A program made the translations under genes and the position numbers. Positions 1 through 7,927 of a DNA stretch of 48,740 bases are shown piece after piece. Source of the DNA: CAVXFS01 sp963761115 (GTDB taxonomy: Bacteria > Pseudomonadota > Gammaproteobacteria > Burkholderiales > Gallionellaceae); assembly GCA_963761115.1 (NCBI GenBank), contig CAVXFS010000002.1, positions 1 through 48,740 of the forward strand, in the 5' to 3' direction. The notes beneath the pieces were generated by a model, which was given only the letters and a program-made list of their open reading frames with translations, was not told where the DNA came from and ran no database searches. How positions within the stretch are numbered: position 1 is the first letter of the stretch; every line of letters starts with the position of its first letter.

Positions 1-6
1 TGCAAA

Positions 7-41
7 GCAAAAAACCCAACCCTGTGTTGGGTTTTTTGCTT
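7..41. terminator. Rho-independent terminator hairpin, usable on both strands
   Basis: An inverted repeat of AAAACCCAAC and GTTGGGTTTT with a five-base loop, flanked by A and T runs on either side. It could end transcription from either direction. The upstream gene lies outside the window. Confidence 0.75.
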
Positions 42-57
42 TGTAAAATTTGATTTG

Positions 58-159
58 TGACCTACTTGAACGCAGTGACAAGACGCTCACGCAGTGAGCT
101 TCTTGCGGCGTAGACTCATATCGGCTTCATCGATGTGACGTTGACGCCAAAGTAGGTCA
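58..159. ncRNA. Candidate structured RNA or palindromic element between two terminators
   Basis: A perfect 10-bp closing stem (TGACCTACTT at 58-67 with AAGTAGGTCA at 150-159) encloses two further hairpins. One lies near 79-104, with GCTCAC/GTGAGC at its tip extended by CAAGA/TCTTG. The other lies at 116-138, an 8-bp stem TCATATCG/CGATGTGA with one G-U pair. The fold is a three-way junction of about 102 nt with a terminator immediately on each side, as expected for an independent small RNA. A weak minus-strand reading frame crosses it but lacks a ribosome-binding site and runs through the terminator, so coding is unlikely. I do not recognise the family. It could instead be a small palindromic mobile repeat. 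The strand is undecided. Confidence 0.45.
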
Positions 160-178
160 TCGTCAGACGCCTTACCGA

Positions 179-211
179 TAAAAAAGCCCAGCCTTGCGTT
201 GGGCTTTTTTA
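179..211. terminator. Rho-independent terminator hairpin, usable on both strands
   Basis: AAAAAAGCCCA pairs with TGGGCTTTTTT around a short G+C loop, with an A tract on the left and a T tract on the right. It closes the structured element at 58-159 if that is transcribed on the plus strand. Confidence 0.75.
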
Positions 212-285
212 TTGCCGCAGCAACAGCAAGGTTATTGCGCAACGAGTTTGCCTTGTGACCTGCCCTGCATGGAATATCCTTGTCG

Positions 286-291
286 TATAAT
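286..291 (+). promoter_or_regulatory. Possible -10 box upstream of lnt
   Basis: A perfect TATAAT lies 9 nt before the ATG at 300. No convincing -35 is seen 16-18 bp upstream. If used, transcription would start close to 298-300, making the ATG at 300 nearly leaderless and favouring the in-frame GTG at 321. Confidence 0.3.
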
Positions 292-299
292 CGCACTTA

Positions 300-1808
300 A
301 TGAGTTGCCGGTACACACGAGTGAAATTCCTGCGCTTGAATTATTCCTTCCTGGCATTTTGTGCCGGTCTGCTGGCGGTTCTCGGGTTCGCGCCCTACTC
401 GATATTTCCGCTGCCGATACTTTCCCTGACGATCCTGTTCCTGCTTTGGTACCGTGTGGATGACGCACGCGCCGCGGCGAAGCTGGGGTTCGGGTTCGGA
501 TTCGGGCTGTTCGGCGCGGGCATAGGCTGGATCTATGTAGCATTGCATGATTACGGCGACATGAATTTTCTGCTGGCACTGCTTGCCACAGCCCTGTTCA
601 CGTCGGTCCTGGCCTTGTTTCCGATGCTGGCGGGATATCTGCAGGCAAGGCTGCGTGGGCCGATCTGGATGCGCATGACGCTGGTGATGCCGGCGATGTG
701 GGTGTTGATGGAGTGGTTGCGCGGGCTGACGCTTACCGGTTTCCCGTGGCTGTCCTTCGGTTATTCGCAAGTGCCGCAGAGTCCATTGGCGGGGTATGCG
801 CCGGTGATCGGGGTATATGGCGTGTCACTGATGGTCGCTGTAAGCGCAGGATTGTTCGCATTGCTGTGGCTGGCGCGCTGGAGCAGACAAGGCCAGGCTG
901 CCTGGGCGGTGCTGTTCGTGCTATGGGTCGCCGGTGTAGCCTTGAGTGCAGTGGAGTGGACACAACCCGTAGGCGAACCCCTCAAGGTGAGCCTGGTCCA
1001 GGGCAACGTGTCACAAGATTTGAAGTTTCGCGATGACTCGATGCCGGATACGTTCAGCAAATATGACCGGATGGTGCAGCAAAGCGATGCAAGACTTGTC
1101 GTGTTGCCGGAAACCGCATTTCCGGTGTTGCGCAGCGAAATCCCGGCTGGCTACGTCGCCAGCCTGGGTGACCACATGCGCCAGAACAATGGCGACATCC
1201 TGATCGGTGCTTTTGAGCGTGAGCAGGATGCTTATTTCAACAGTGTGATCACACTCGGCACGTCACCCAGCCAGAGTTACCGCAAACATCATCTGGTGCC
1301 GTTCGGTGAATTCATCCCCGCGCGTTCGTTGCTGGGATGGTTCATCAATGGCGTGCTGGACATCCCGATGGGAGATTTGACCAGCGGCGCAAAACGGCAA
1401 GCCCCGCTCGACGTTGCCGGACAAAAGGTCGCGGTGAACATCTGTTATGAAGACGTGTTTGGCGAAGAGATCGTGCGTGCCCTGCCCGCAGCAACGCTGC
1501 TGGTAAATGTCAGCAACGATGCATGGTATGGCGATTCGAACGCTGCGATCCAGCACAACCAGATCTCCCAGATGCGCGCACTGGAGACCGGACGCATGAT
1601 GTTGCGCGCTACCAATTCCGGCGTGACTTCCATTATCAGCCCCGATGGCTACGTCAAACTGGCCTTGCCGCAACATCAGGAAGGCGTGCTCACCGCCATG
1701 GTGCAGGGCTACGCGGGCAGCACGCCCTACTCACGCCTTGGGAATGCACTGGTGATCGCACTGCTTGCGTTGATGCTGGCGGTGACCTGGCGGTGGCGCG
1801 ACAGATGA
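300..1808 (+). CDS. lnt: Apolipoprotein N-acyltransferase Lnt
   Basis: Inner-membrane enzyme that transfers an acyl chain from phospholipid to the N-terminal cysteine of apolipoproteins, the last step of lipoprotein maturation. 502 residues, the usual family length. The N-terminal half is hydrophobic with several membrane helices. From about residue 228 a periplasmic nitrilase-like domain carries the Glu-Lys-Cys triad: E271 in VVLPETAFPV, K329 in YRKHHLVPFG and C382 in NICYEDVFGE. A last membrane helix follows near 475-495. The ATG at 300 has no clear ribosome-binding site; an in-frame GTG at 321 is an alternative because a TATAAT sits at 286-291. The stop overlaps the next start by ATGA, indicating translational coupling. 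Lgt, the first enzyme of the pathway, is at 28.1 kb. Confidence 0.95.
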   Translation: MSCRYTRVKFLRLNYSFLAFCAGLLAVLGFAPYSIFPLPILSLTILFLLWYRVDDARAAAKLGFGFGFGLFGAGIGWIYVALHDYGDMNFLLALLATALFTSVLALFPMLAGYLQARLRGPIWMRMTLVMPAMWVLMEWLRGLTLTGFPWLSFGYSQVPQSPLAGYAPVIGVYGVSLMVAVSAGLFALLWLARWSRQGQAAWAVLFVLWVAGVALSAVEWTQPVGEPLKVSLVQGNVSQDLKFRDDSMPDTFSKYDRMVQQSDARLVVLPETAFPVLRSEIPAGYVASLGDHMRQNNGDILIGAFEREQDAYFNSVITLGTSPSQSYRKHHLVPFGEFIPARSLLGWFINGVLDIPMGDLTSGAKRQAPLDVAGQKVAVNICYEDVFGEEIVRALPAATLLVNVSNDAWYGDSNAAIQHNQISQMRALETGRMMLRATNSGVTSIISPDGYVKLALPQHQEGVLTAMVQGYAGSTPYSRLGNALVIALLALMLAVTWRWRDR

Positions 1809-2068
1809 ACTGGCAGTGCTATGTCCTGCAATGCGCAGATGGCACATTTTATTGCGGTGTCACCAACGACCTGGAAAAGCGCATCAGCGTACACAATGCG
1901 GGCGAAGGCGCCAAGTACACGCGCGGGCGCACACCGGTAAAGCTGGCATACAGCGAAGGCTGTGCCGACAAGTCGGCCGCGTTGAAGCGTGAGCTGGAGA
2001 TCAAGGCGTTGCCGCGCGCAAAAAAACTGGTGCTGGTCTCGGCACGCAAGAAACGTCGCGCCATGTGA
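1805..2068 (+). CDS. GIY-YIG superfamily nuclease, YhbQ-like
   Basis: Small 87-residue protein made of a single GIY-YIG domain. The N-terminus reads YVLQCADGTFYCGVTNDLEKR, matching the usual YVL...YiGiT..l..R signature, with YCGVT in place of YIG. AKYTRGRTPV follows, as in YhbQ/UPF0213 proteins. The C-terminus is lysine/arginine-rich, ending KKRRAM. Its start codon overlaps the lnt stop (ATGA). The family cuts DNA in other contexts, but the cellular role of these short stand-alone versions is uncertain, so only the fold is assigned. Confidence 0.88.
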   Translation: MNWQCYVLQCADGTFYCGVTNDLEKRISVHNAGEGAKYTRGRTPVKLAYSEGCADKSAALKRELEIKALPRAKKLVLVSARKKRRAM

Positions 2069-2154
2069 ATTCCATCTGCCGCCGCTTGATTCGCTCTGCG
2101 GCAACAGGCGAAACCCGGTAAAATGCGCGCTTTGCAATCCTGCCGGATTTAACG

Positions 2155-3135
2155 ATGACCTTTGGTTTCGACATAACGCCCGCAAGCGGGCATGAGTCTT
2201 CACCGAAACTCAGCCTGGGGCTGAGTTTTCAGCAAATCATCCTGACGTTGCAACATTTCTGGGACAAGCAAGGCTGCGCGCTGCTGCAACCCTACGACAT
2301 GGAAGTTGGTGCAGGAACCTCGCATACCGCGACTTTCCTGCGCGCCATCGGACCGGAACCGTGGAAGGCCGCTTATGTGCAACCCTCGCGCCGGCCCAAG
2401 GATGGTCGCTACGGCGAGAATCCAAACCGCCTGCAGCATTATTACCAATATCAGGTGGTGCTGAAGCCGGCACCGGAAAATATCCTCGACCTGTATCTCG
2501 ACTCGCTCGAAGCGTTGGGATTCGATCTCAGGAAGAACGATGTCCGCTTTGTCGAAGACGACTGGGAAAATCCGACCCTGGGCGCTTGGGGGCTGGGCTG
2601 GGAAGTGTGGCTGAACGGCATGGAAGTGACCCAGTTCACCTATTTCCAGCAGGTCGGCGGCATCAACTGCAAGCCGATCACCGGCGAGATCACCTATGGG
2701 CTGGAGCGGCTTGCCATGTACCTGCAAGGCGTGGACAACGTGTTCGACCTGACCTGGGCTGAAGGGTTGAGTTACCGCGACGTCTACCACCAGAACGAAG
2801 TCGAGCAGTCCGCCTATAACTTCGAACACAGCGATGTGGATTTTCTGCTGCAGGCATTCTCTGCCCACGAGAAGCAGGCGAAGCACCTGATGGAACAGGA
2901 ACTGGCACTGCCTGCCTATGAACAGATATTGAAGGCTGCACATACCTTCAACCTGCTGGATGCGCGCGGCGCGATCTCGGTCACCGAGCGTGCCGCCTAC
3001 ATCGGCCGCATCCGCAATCTCGCCAGAAGCGTGGCGCAGAGTTACCTCGACAGTCGCGCGCGCCTGGGTTTCCCGATGGCGCCGCGCGCCTGGGCGGACG
3101 AAGTGCTGGCGCAACTGGAACAGAAGGCCGCATAA
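2155..3135 (+). CDS. glyQ: Glycine--tRNA ligase alpha subunit
   Basis: Alpha subunit of the heterotetrameric bacterial glycyl-tRNA synthetase, the class II catalytic subunit that activates glycine. 326 residues. From residue 24 the sequence is textbook GlyQ (FQQIILTLQHFWDKQGCALL; later QPSRRPKDGRYGENPNR and QYQVVLKP). The first about 23 residues, before FQQII, are an extension compared with the many GlyQ proteins that start just before this motif. No in-frame ATG or GTG was found closer to it, and the ATG at 2155 has no strong ribosome-binding site, so the true start is a little uncertain. Only 3 bases separate it from glyS. Confidence 0.96.
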   Translation: MTFGFDITPASGHESSPKLSLGLSFQQIILTLQHFWDKQGCALLQPYDMEVGAGTSHTATFLRAIGPEPWKAAYVQPSRRPKDGRYGENPNRLQHYYQYQVVLKPAPENILDLYLDSLEALGFDLRKNDVRFVEDDWENPTLGAWGLGWEVWLNGMEVTQFTYFQQVGGINCKPITGEITYGLERLAMYLQGVDNVFDLTWAEGLSYRDVYHQNEVEQSAYNFEHSDVDFLLQAFSAHEKQAKHLMEQELALPAYEQILKAAHTFNLLDARGAISVTERAAYIGRIRNLARSVAQSYLDSRARLGFPMAPRAWADEVLAQLEQKAA

Positions 3136-3138
3136 ACC

Positions 3139-5283
3139 ATGACGACAAGGAATCTGCTGGTTGAGTTGCTCGTCGAAGAATTGCCGCCGAAGGCGCTGAA
3201 AAAACTGGGCGAGAGTTTTGCCGTCACTCTGGCGGAGAGTTTAAAAGCACAAGGTTTGGCATCTGGTGCCTCGAATGCATTTGCTTCGCCCCGTCGTCTT
3301 GCGGTACGAATAACGGAGGTGATCGCCAAGGCTGCCGATAGATCGGTATCGCAGAAGCTGATGCCGGTAGCTGTCGGGCTGAATGCTTCCGGTCAGGCAA
3401 CGCCCGCGCTGCTGAAAAAACTCGGTGCACTGGGTGTGGGCGCTGAAGTTGTATCGCAATTGCGCCGTGAAGGCGAGGGTAAGGCAGAATCGCTGGTGTA
3501 TGACAGCAGGGAAGCCGGCGCGTCATTGGCGGAAGGGCTGCAGAAGGCGTTGCAGGAAACACTGGCGAAATTGCCGATCCCCAAGGTGATGACCTACCAA
3601 CTCGCCGACGGTTGGGACAGCGTGCAGTTCGTCCGTCCGGCGCACCGGCTGGTCGCGTTGCACGGAACCGATATCATCCCGGTTTCAGCGCTGGGCTTGC
3701 AGGCCGGACGCATTACTCAAGGTCACCGTTTTGAAGCGGCAAGCGCGACACTCGAAATCGGCGAAGCCGACAGCTATGAAGCCCAGATGGAACTTGAAGG
3801 CGCAGTGATCCCGAGTTTTGTAAAGCGTCGCGCCGAGATCGCAAGCCAGTTAATGGAGGCTGCGGCCAGGGCGGGTGGCGGAGTTCGACCAATCGAGGAC
3901 GATGCCCTGCTCGACGAAGTGACCGGGCTGGTCGAGCGTCCCAATGTGCTGTTGTGCCAGTTCGATGAGCAATTCCTCGAAGTGCCGCAGGAATGCCTGA
4001 TCCTCACCATGAAGGCGAACCAGAAATATTTTCCGCTGCTGGATGGCATGGGCAAACTCACCAACAAGTTCCTCGTTGTTTCCAATATCCGTCCAGACGA
4101 TGCCTCGGCGGTGATCGGTGGCAATGAGCGCGTGGTGCGCCCGCGCCTGGCTGACGCAAAATTCTTCTTCGACCAGGATCGCAAGAAGCCGCTCGATTCG
4201 CGTGTGCTCGGACTGGCCAAGGTGGTATACCACAATAAACTCGGCACTCAGGGAGAACGCGTGCAGCGGGTGCAGGCCATCGCCCGCGCCATCGGTCAGC
4301 AACTGGGTGGCGATGCACTTTCTGCTCAAGCCGACCAGGCGGCGCTACTGGCCAAGGCCGACCTGCTCACCGACATGGTGGGCGAGTTCCCGGAACTGCA
4401 GGGCATCATGGGTCGCTATTACGCGCAACATGATGGTTTGAGCGATGACATTGCCTTTGCCATCGAAGACCACTACAAGCCGCGCTTCGCCGGTGACGAA
4501 TTGCCGCGCAACAAGGTCGGCATCTGCGTGGCGCTGGCGGACAAGCTGGAGGCCCTGGTCGGCATGTTCGGCATCGGCGAAAAGCCGACCGGCGACAAGG
4601 ATCCGTTCGCGTTGCGGCGTCATGCACTGGGCGTGATCCGGTTGCTGATCGAGAACGAGCTGAATCTGTCGCTGGATAAACTGGTTCGAGACAGTTTTTC
4701 ATTAATGCCCTCGGTGGAAATGGCGCTCGGCCAAAATGCAAAAGCGACTCTCACCATGCAAGCTGATACGCCGGATATGGTGTTGAATTTTATCTATGAG
4801 CGTTTGAGTGGATTCCTGAAAGATAAGGGCTACAGCAGCCAGGAAGTCGATGCTGTGCTTTCCTTGCGCCCGCAACGGCTCACCGAAGTGACCAAATGTC
4901 TTGCGGCAGTGCGTGAATTCTCCGCCCTGCCCGAGGCCGCTGCACTTGCCGCCGCCAACAAGCGCGTTGGCAATATCCTGAAGAAGGCGGAGGGCGGGGT
5001 TAGCGACGAAGTCAGTGATGCCCTGCTACAGGAACCCGCCGAGCAGGCATTGCATCAGGCACTGGCCAGGATTGCTCCCGAGGCAGAAGCCGCATACGAT
5101 GCTGGTGACTATGCAGCCTCATTGCAGGCGCTGGCTGCGCTACGCGAGCCGGTGGATGCGTTCTTCGACAACGTGATGGTGAATGTGGAAGATGAAAAAC
5201 TGCGCGCCAACCGCCTTGCTTTGCTTGCACAGTTGCATCAGGCAATGAATCGAGTTGCGGATATTTCCAGGTTGGCAGCGTGA
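3139..5283 (+). CDS. glyS: Glycine--tRNA ligase beta subunit
   Basis: Beta subunit of glycyl-tRNA synthetase, needed for tRNA recognition. It partners GlyQ in an alpha2-beta2 enzyme in the cytoplasm. 714 residues, normal for the family. The N-terminus LLVELLVEELPPKALKKLG and the internal LTMKANQKYFPLLD and DKDPFALRRHALGVIRLL stretches are characteristic. The C-terminal part (VDAFFDNVMVNVEDEKLRANRLALL) is the anticodon-binding DALR-like region. It directly follows glyQ. The next 61 bases hold no gene and lead into gmhB. Confidence 0.96.
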   Translation: MTTRNLLVELLVEELPPKALKKLGESFAVTLAESLKAQGLASGASNAFASPRRLAVRITEVIAKAADRSVSQKLMPVAVGLNASGQATPALLKKLGALGVGAEVVSQLRREGEGKAESLVYDSREAGASLAEGLQKALQETLAKLPIPKVMTYQLADGWDSVQFVRPAHRLVALHGTDIIPVSALGLQAGRITQGHRFEAASATLEIGEADSYEAQMELEGAVIPSFVKRRAEIASQLMEAAARAGGGVRPIEDDALLDEVTGLVERPNVLLCQFDEQFLEVPQECLILTMKANQKYFPLLDGMGKLTNKFLVVSNIRPDDASAVIGGNERVVRPRLADAKFFFDQDRKKPLDSRVLGLAKVVYHNKLGTQGERVQRVQAIARAIGQQLGGDALSAQADQAALLAKADLLTDMVGEFPELQGIMGRYYAQHDGLSDDIAFAIEDHYKPRFAGDELPRNKVGICVALADKLEALVGMFGIGEKPTGDKDPFALRRHALGVIRLLIENELNLSLDKLVRDSFSLMPSVEMALGQNAKATLTMQADTPDMVLNFIYERLSGFLKDKGYSSQEVDAVLSLRPQRLTEVTKCLAAVREFSALPEAAALAAANKRVGNILKKAEGGVSDEVSDALLQEPAEQALHQALARIAPEAEAAYDAGDYAASLQALAALREPVDAFFDNVMVNVEDEKLRANRLALLAQLHQAMNRVADISRLAA

Positions 5284-5344
5284 GTAAAAAAGCCAAAATC
5301 TTCTTTGCTACCAGCCACCAGCTAACGGCTACAAGCTCACAAAA

Positions 5345-5875
5345 ATGAAACTCATCATCCTAGACCGCGACGGCGTCATCAATTTCGACTCCAGGCAGTT
5401 CATCAAGAGCCCGGACGAATGGAAACCCATTCCCGGCAGTCTGGAGGCGATTGCTCGACTGTGCCAGGAAGGTTACACCGTAGTGGTGGCGACCAATCAA
5501 TCCGGCGTGGGGCGCGGGCTGTTCGACATGTCCATGCTGAATGCGATACATGACAAGATGCACAAGGCGGTAGCCATGGCCGGTGGACGTATCGATGCGA
5601 TATTCTTCTGTCCGCACACGGCGGAGTCGAACTGCAATTGCCGGAAGCCGAAAAGCGGCATGATCGAGGAGATTGCTGCGCGCTACAACATGAATCTGGA
5701 AGGAGTCCCGGCAGTCGGCGACTCATTGCGCGACCTCGAGGCGACCGTGCAGCTGGGCGCGCAGCCGATACTGGTACTGACCGGAAAGGGCGCCAAGACC
5801 CAGGCGAAGGGTGGTTTGCCGGAAGGGACGCTGGTCTACCCCGATCTCGCGGCGGCTGTGGCGGTGCTGGTTTGA
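5345..5875 (+). CDS. gmhB: D-glycero-beta-D-manno-heptose-1,7-bisphosphate 7-phosphatase
   Basis: HAD-family phosphatase that removes the 7-phosphate of heptose bisphosphate in the ADP-heptose pathway for the lipopolysaccharide inner core; cytoplasmic. 176 residues. HAD motif I is D7-R-D9-G-V near the N-terminus; motif II is VVVATNQSGVGRG; the structural zinc site is C89, H91, C97 and C99 (CPHTAESNCNC); the last HAD motif is VGDSLRDL at 124-131. The CxH...CxC loop is typical of GmhB and related histidinol-phosphate phosphatases, and the length and NQSG motif favour GmhB. One base separates its stop from plsC. Confidence 0.93.
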   Translation: MKLIILDRDGVINFDSRQFIKSPDEWKPIPGSLEAIARLCQEGYTVVVATNQSGVGRGLFDMSMLNAIHDKMHKAVAMAGGRIDAIFFCPHTAESNCNCRKPKSGMIEEIAARYNMNLEGVPAVGDSLRDLEATVQLGAQPILVLTGKGAKTQAKGGLPEGTLVYPDLAAAVAVLV

Positions 5876-5876
5876 C

Positions 5877-6581
5877 ATGGTCTTCATCCGTTCGCTGATT
5901 TTCTTCCTGCTGCAAATCCTCATTACGCCGCTGTATGCGCTGATCGCGATACTTACTTTTCCGTTTCCGCCGCTGGTGCGCTACCGCATCATTTCCGGCT
6001 GGGCCAACATCATGTTATGGCTGGTGCGGGTGCTGTGCGGTATCAGCATGGAAGTGCGCGGGGTCGAGAATATCCCGAAGCAGCCTTGCGTCGTCCTGTG
6101 CAAGCATCAATCCGCCTGGGAGACCATGGCATTGCAGAAAGTGTTCCCGCCCCAGGTCTGGGTACTCAAGCGCGAACTGCTGTGGATGCCGTTCTTTGGT
6201 TGGGGGTTGGCGATGACCAGTCCCATCGCGATCGATCGCAGCAGCGGCAAGGAAGCGGTGAAGCAATTGCTCAAGCAGGGCAAGGACAGGCTGGCACGCG
6301 GTTTCTGTGTGGTGATCTTTCCTGAAGGTACGCGCATCCCCTATGGCCAGCGCGGCAAGTACAAGATCGGCGGCGCGTTGCTGGCTGCGTCAAGCGGTGC
6401 ACCGGTGGTGCCGGTTGCGCACAACGCCGGCAAATTGTGGGGCCGCAAAGCCTTCATCAAGCGCCCGGGCGTGATCACCATGAGCATCGGCGCGGCGATC
6501 GTTGCGGACGGACTCAAGGCGGACGAGATCAACCGTCGTGTCGAACAATGGATCGAATCGGAAGTTGCAAGGCTGCCCTGA
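5877..6581 (+). CDS. plsC: 1-acyl-sn-glycerol-3-phosphate acyltransferase
   Basis: Acylates lysophosphatidic acid to phosphatidic acid at the inner membrane, the second acylation step of phospholipid synthesis. 234 residues. An N-terminal membrane anchor (about residues 4-28) and a second hydrophobic stretch (40-56) precede the catalytic motif. That motif is here HQSAWE, i.e. H77-X4-E82 rather than H-X4-D. FPEGTR at 148-153 is the phosphate-binding motif. The ATG at 5877 lies one base after the gmhB stop, and its own stop overlaps the next start by one base (TGATG), so gmhB, plsC and the metalloprotease form one unit. Confidence 0.92.
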   Translation: MVFIRSLIFFLLQILITPLYALIAILTFPFPPLVRYRIISGWANIMLWLVRVLCGISMEVRGVENIPKQPCVVLCKHQSAWETMALQKVFPPQVWVLKRELLWMPFFGWGLAMTSPIAIDRSSGKEAVKQLLKQGKDRLARGFCVVIFPEGTRIPYGQRGKYKIGGALLAASSGAPVVPVAHNAGKLWGRKAFIKRPGVITMSIGAAIVADGLKADEINRRVEQWIESEVARLP

Positions 6582-7315
6582 TGTTGAAGAACCTGCAGCA
6601 ATTCGCTTCCCCTCCATCGGTTGAGCAGCGCACGCTGGATCTGGCGGGCACAACTGTCAGTTACACGCTCAAGCGCACCAGCAGGCGGCGCAGCATCGGT
6701 TTGCGCATCGATGACGATGGCCTGACCGTGACCACGCCGAAGCGGGCTTCTGAAAAGTGGGTGCTAAGCGTATTGCGCGAGAAGGCGCAATGGATAGTCG
6801 AAATGCTTGAGGGGTGGCAGTCGAAGCAACCCGATACGCCGCGCTGGGTTGATGGAGAGGTCATTCAGTTCGTCGGCGAGCCATTTTCCCTGCGCGTGGT
6901 TGACAGCCTGTTTGATGCGCTTCCGCTGCTGCAGGGCAGGCGGCTGTTCGTGCATGTCACGGATCGCTCCAACCATGCTGTGGTCGAGCAAATGGTCTTG
7001 CAGTGGCAACAACATCAGGCAGAGATCCTGTTCGAGCAAAGAGTGGCACATTTTTCCGCCCTGATGAAAGTAATGCCCAAGGCTGTGAAGCTGTCGTCGG
7101 CTCGCACCCAATGGGGGTGCTGCACGGCGCAGGGTAACGTGCGCCTGAACTGGCGTTTGATCAGGCTGTCGCTGAGGCTGATCGATTATGTCGTGGTGCA
7201 TGAACTGGCGCACCTGGTCGAATTGAATCACTCGCCCGCGTTCTGGCAAGTCGTGAAATCGGCTTGCCCGGATTATGTCAGGCGACGCGCAGAACTGAGG
7301 CAGCACCCATGTTGA
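6581..7315 (+). CDS. YgjP-like zinc metallopeptidase (DUF45)
   Basis: 244 residues. The C-terminal part carries the zinc site HELAH at 207-211, with the likely third ligand H217 in NHSPAFW. Before it stands SSARTQWGCCTAQGNVRLNW, the conserved region of YgjP/SprT-like proteins. The N-terminal half (TVSYTLKRTSRRRSIGLRI) is the usual beta-rich DUF45 start. The family is predicted to be a cytoplasmic metalloprotease; substrates are unknown. The start codon overlaps the plsC stop. The 145 bases that follow contain only a weak hairpin (ACCACAG/CTGTGGT at 7335-7366) that may end the operon. Confidence 0.88.
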   Translation: MLKNLQQFASPPSVEQRTLDLAGTTVSYTLKRTSRRRSIGLRIDDDGLTVTTPKRASEKWVLSVLREKAQWIVEMLEGWQSKQPDTPRWVDGEVIQFVGEPFSLRVVDSLFDALPLLQGRRLFVHVTDRSNHAVVEQMVLQWQQHQAEILFEQRVAHFSALMKVMPKAVKLSSARTQWGCCTAQGNVRLNWRLIRLSLRLIDYVVVHELAHLVELNHSPAFWQVVKSACPDYVRRRAELRQHPC

Positions 7316-7460
7316 GCCAGGGCAGGGCGGGCATACCACAGTGAAGGACCAGGCAAGCGCTGTGGTTTGAATTGAGGTTTGCCGTGTTGCCCGCTGTTTG
7401 CTGCTTTGACAGGTATCGTCTTCAGGCTTTGCCGGCCGGTATCGAAATGGATCCAGCCGC

Positions 7461-7772
7461 TTAAAACACTACTGCCGCGCCCGTTCCCATCTTGATCAAT
7501 TCACCAAGCTTGCCGAATAACTCGCTGCCGTCGCGCCGGCTGTTCCAGTTCCCCTCCTGAAAGGCATAGTGGAACCCGCCTGATTTCGCCGCCAGCCAGA
7601 TCTCCTTGTTGGGCGCATGCCGGTTGATGATGATTTTCGATCCGTCCTCGAACTCCAGTTCCAGAACCGGACCATTCAGGTTGCATTCGATATCAGCGCC
7701 ACTGTCATCCACGGCTTGCTGGATGCGATCGAAAATCGCATCGGCCAATTCGTTGAATTCGCTTTCCGTCAT
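7461..7772 (-). CDS. cyaY: Frataxin-like protein CyaY
   Basis: Iron-binding regulator or donor for iron-sulfur cluster assembly, partner of the IscS cysteine desulfurase. 103 residues from the MTESEFNELAD start. An upstream in-frame ATG at 7790 would add six residues (MNRRDY) not expected in CyaY. The acidic first helix (DAIFDRIQQAVDDSGADIE) is the iron-binding surface of the family, and NKEIWLAAKSGGFHYAF is the conserved beta-sheet core. It is transcribed divergently from lptM-lysA, with only 33 bases between the starts, a common arrangement in proteobacteria. Confidence 0.93.
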   Translation of the reverse strand: MTESEFNELADAIFDRIQQAVDDSGADIECNLNGPVLELEFEDGSKIIINRHAPNKEIWLAAKSGGFHYAFQEGNWNSRRDGSELFGKLGELIKMGTGAAVVF

Positions 7773-7805
7773 ATAATCCCGCCTGTTCAATTTATGGGAG
7801 CAATC

Positions 7806-7925
7806 ATGCGTTCCGTTGGCATTATGTTGCTGTTGGCGCTATTGCTGCAAGCTTGTGGGCACAAAGGGCCGCTCTATCTCCCGCAACCACAACCCGTGCC
7901 GCAACCCTCTGGCGAAGGCCAATAA
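7806..7925 (+). CDS. lptM: LptM (YifL-like) small lipoprotein
   Basis: 39-residue lipoprotein with a hydrophobic signal sequence and a lipobox LLQAC (Cys17 after cleavage), then GHKGPLYLP, the conserved motif of LptM. A proline/glutamine-rich tail (QPQPVPQPSGEGQ) follows. In Escherichia coli LptM joins the LptD-LptE outer-membrane translocon and promotes correct disulfide formation; the same role is inferred from the motif and the position before lysA. It ends two bases before the lysA start. Confidence 0.88.
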   Translation: MRSVGIMLLLALLLQACGHKGPLYLPQPQPVPQPSGEGQ

Positions 7926-7927
7926 CC

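Noticed and set aside
14..204. Integron attC-like GTTGGGC/ACCCAAC motifs
   Set aside because: They are simply the stems of the two terminators; spacing and lack of an integrase or cassette genes do not fit an integron.
87..296. Minus-strand open frame of 69 codons across the first 300 bases
   Set aside because: It runs through a terminator and the structured element, has no ribosome-binding site and no recognisable protein pattern.
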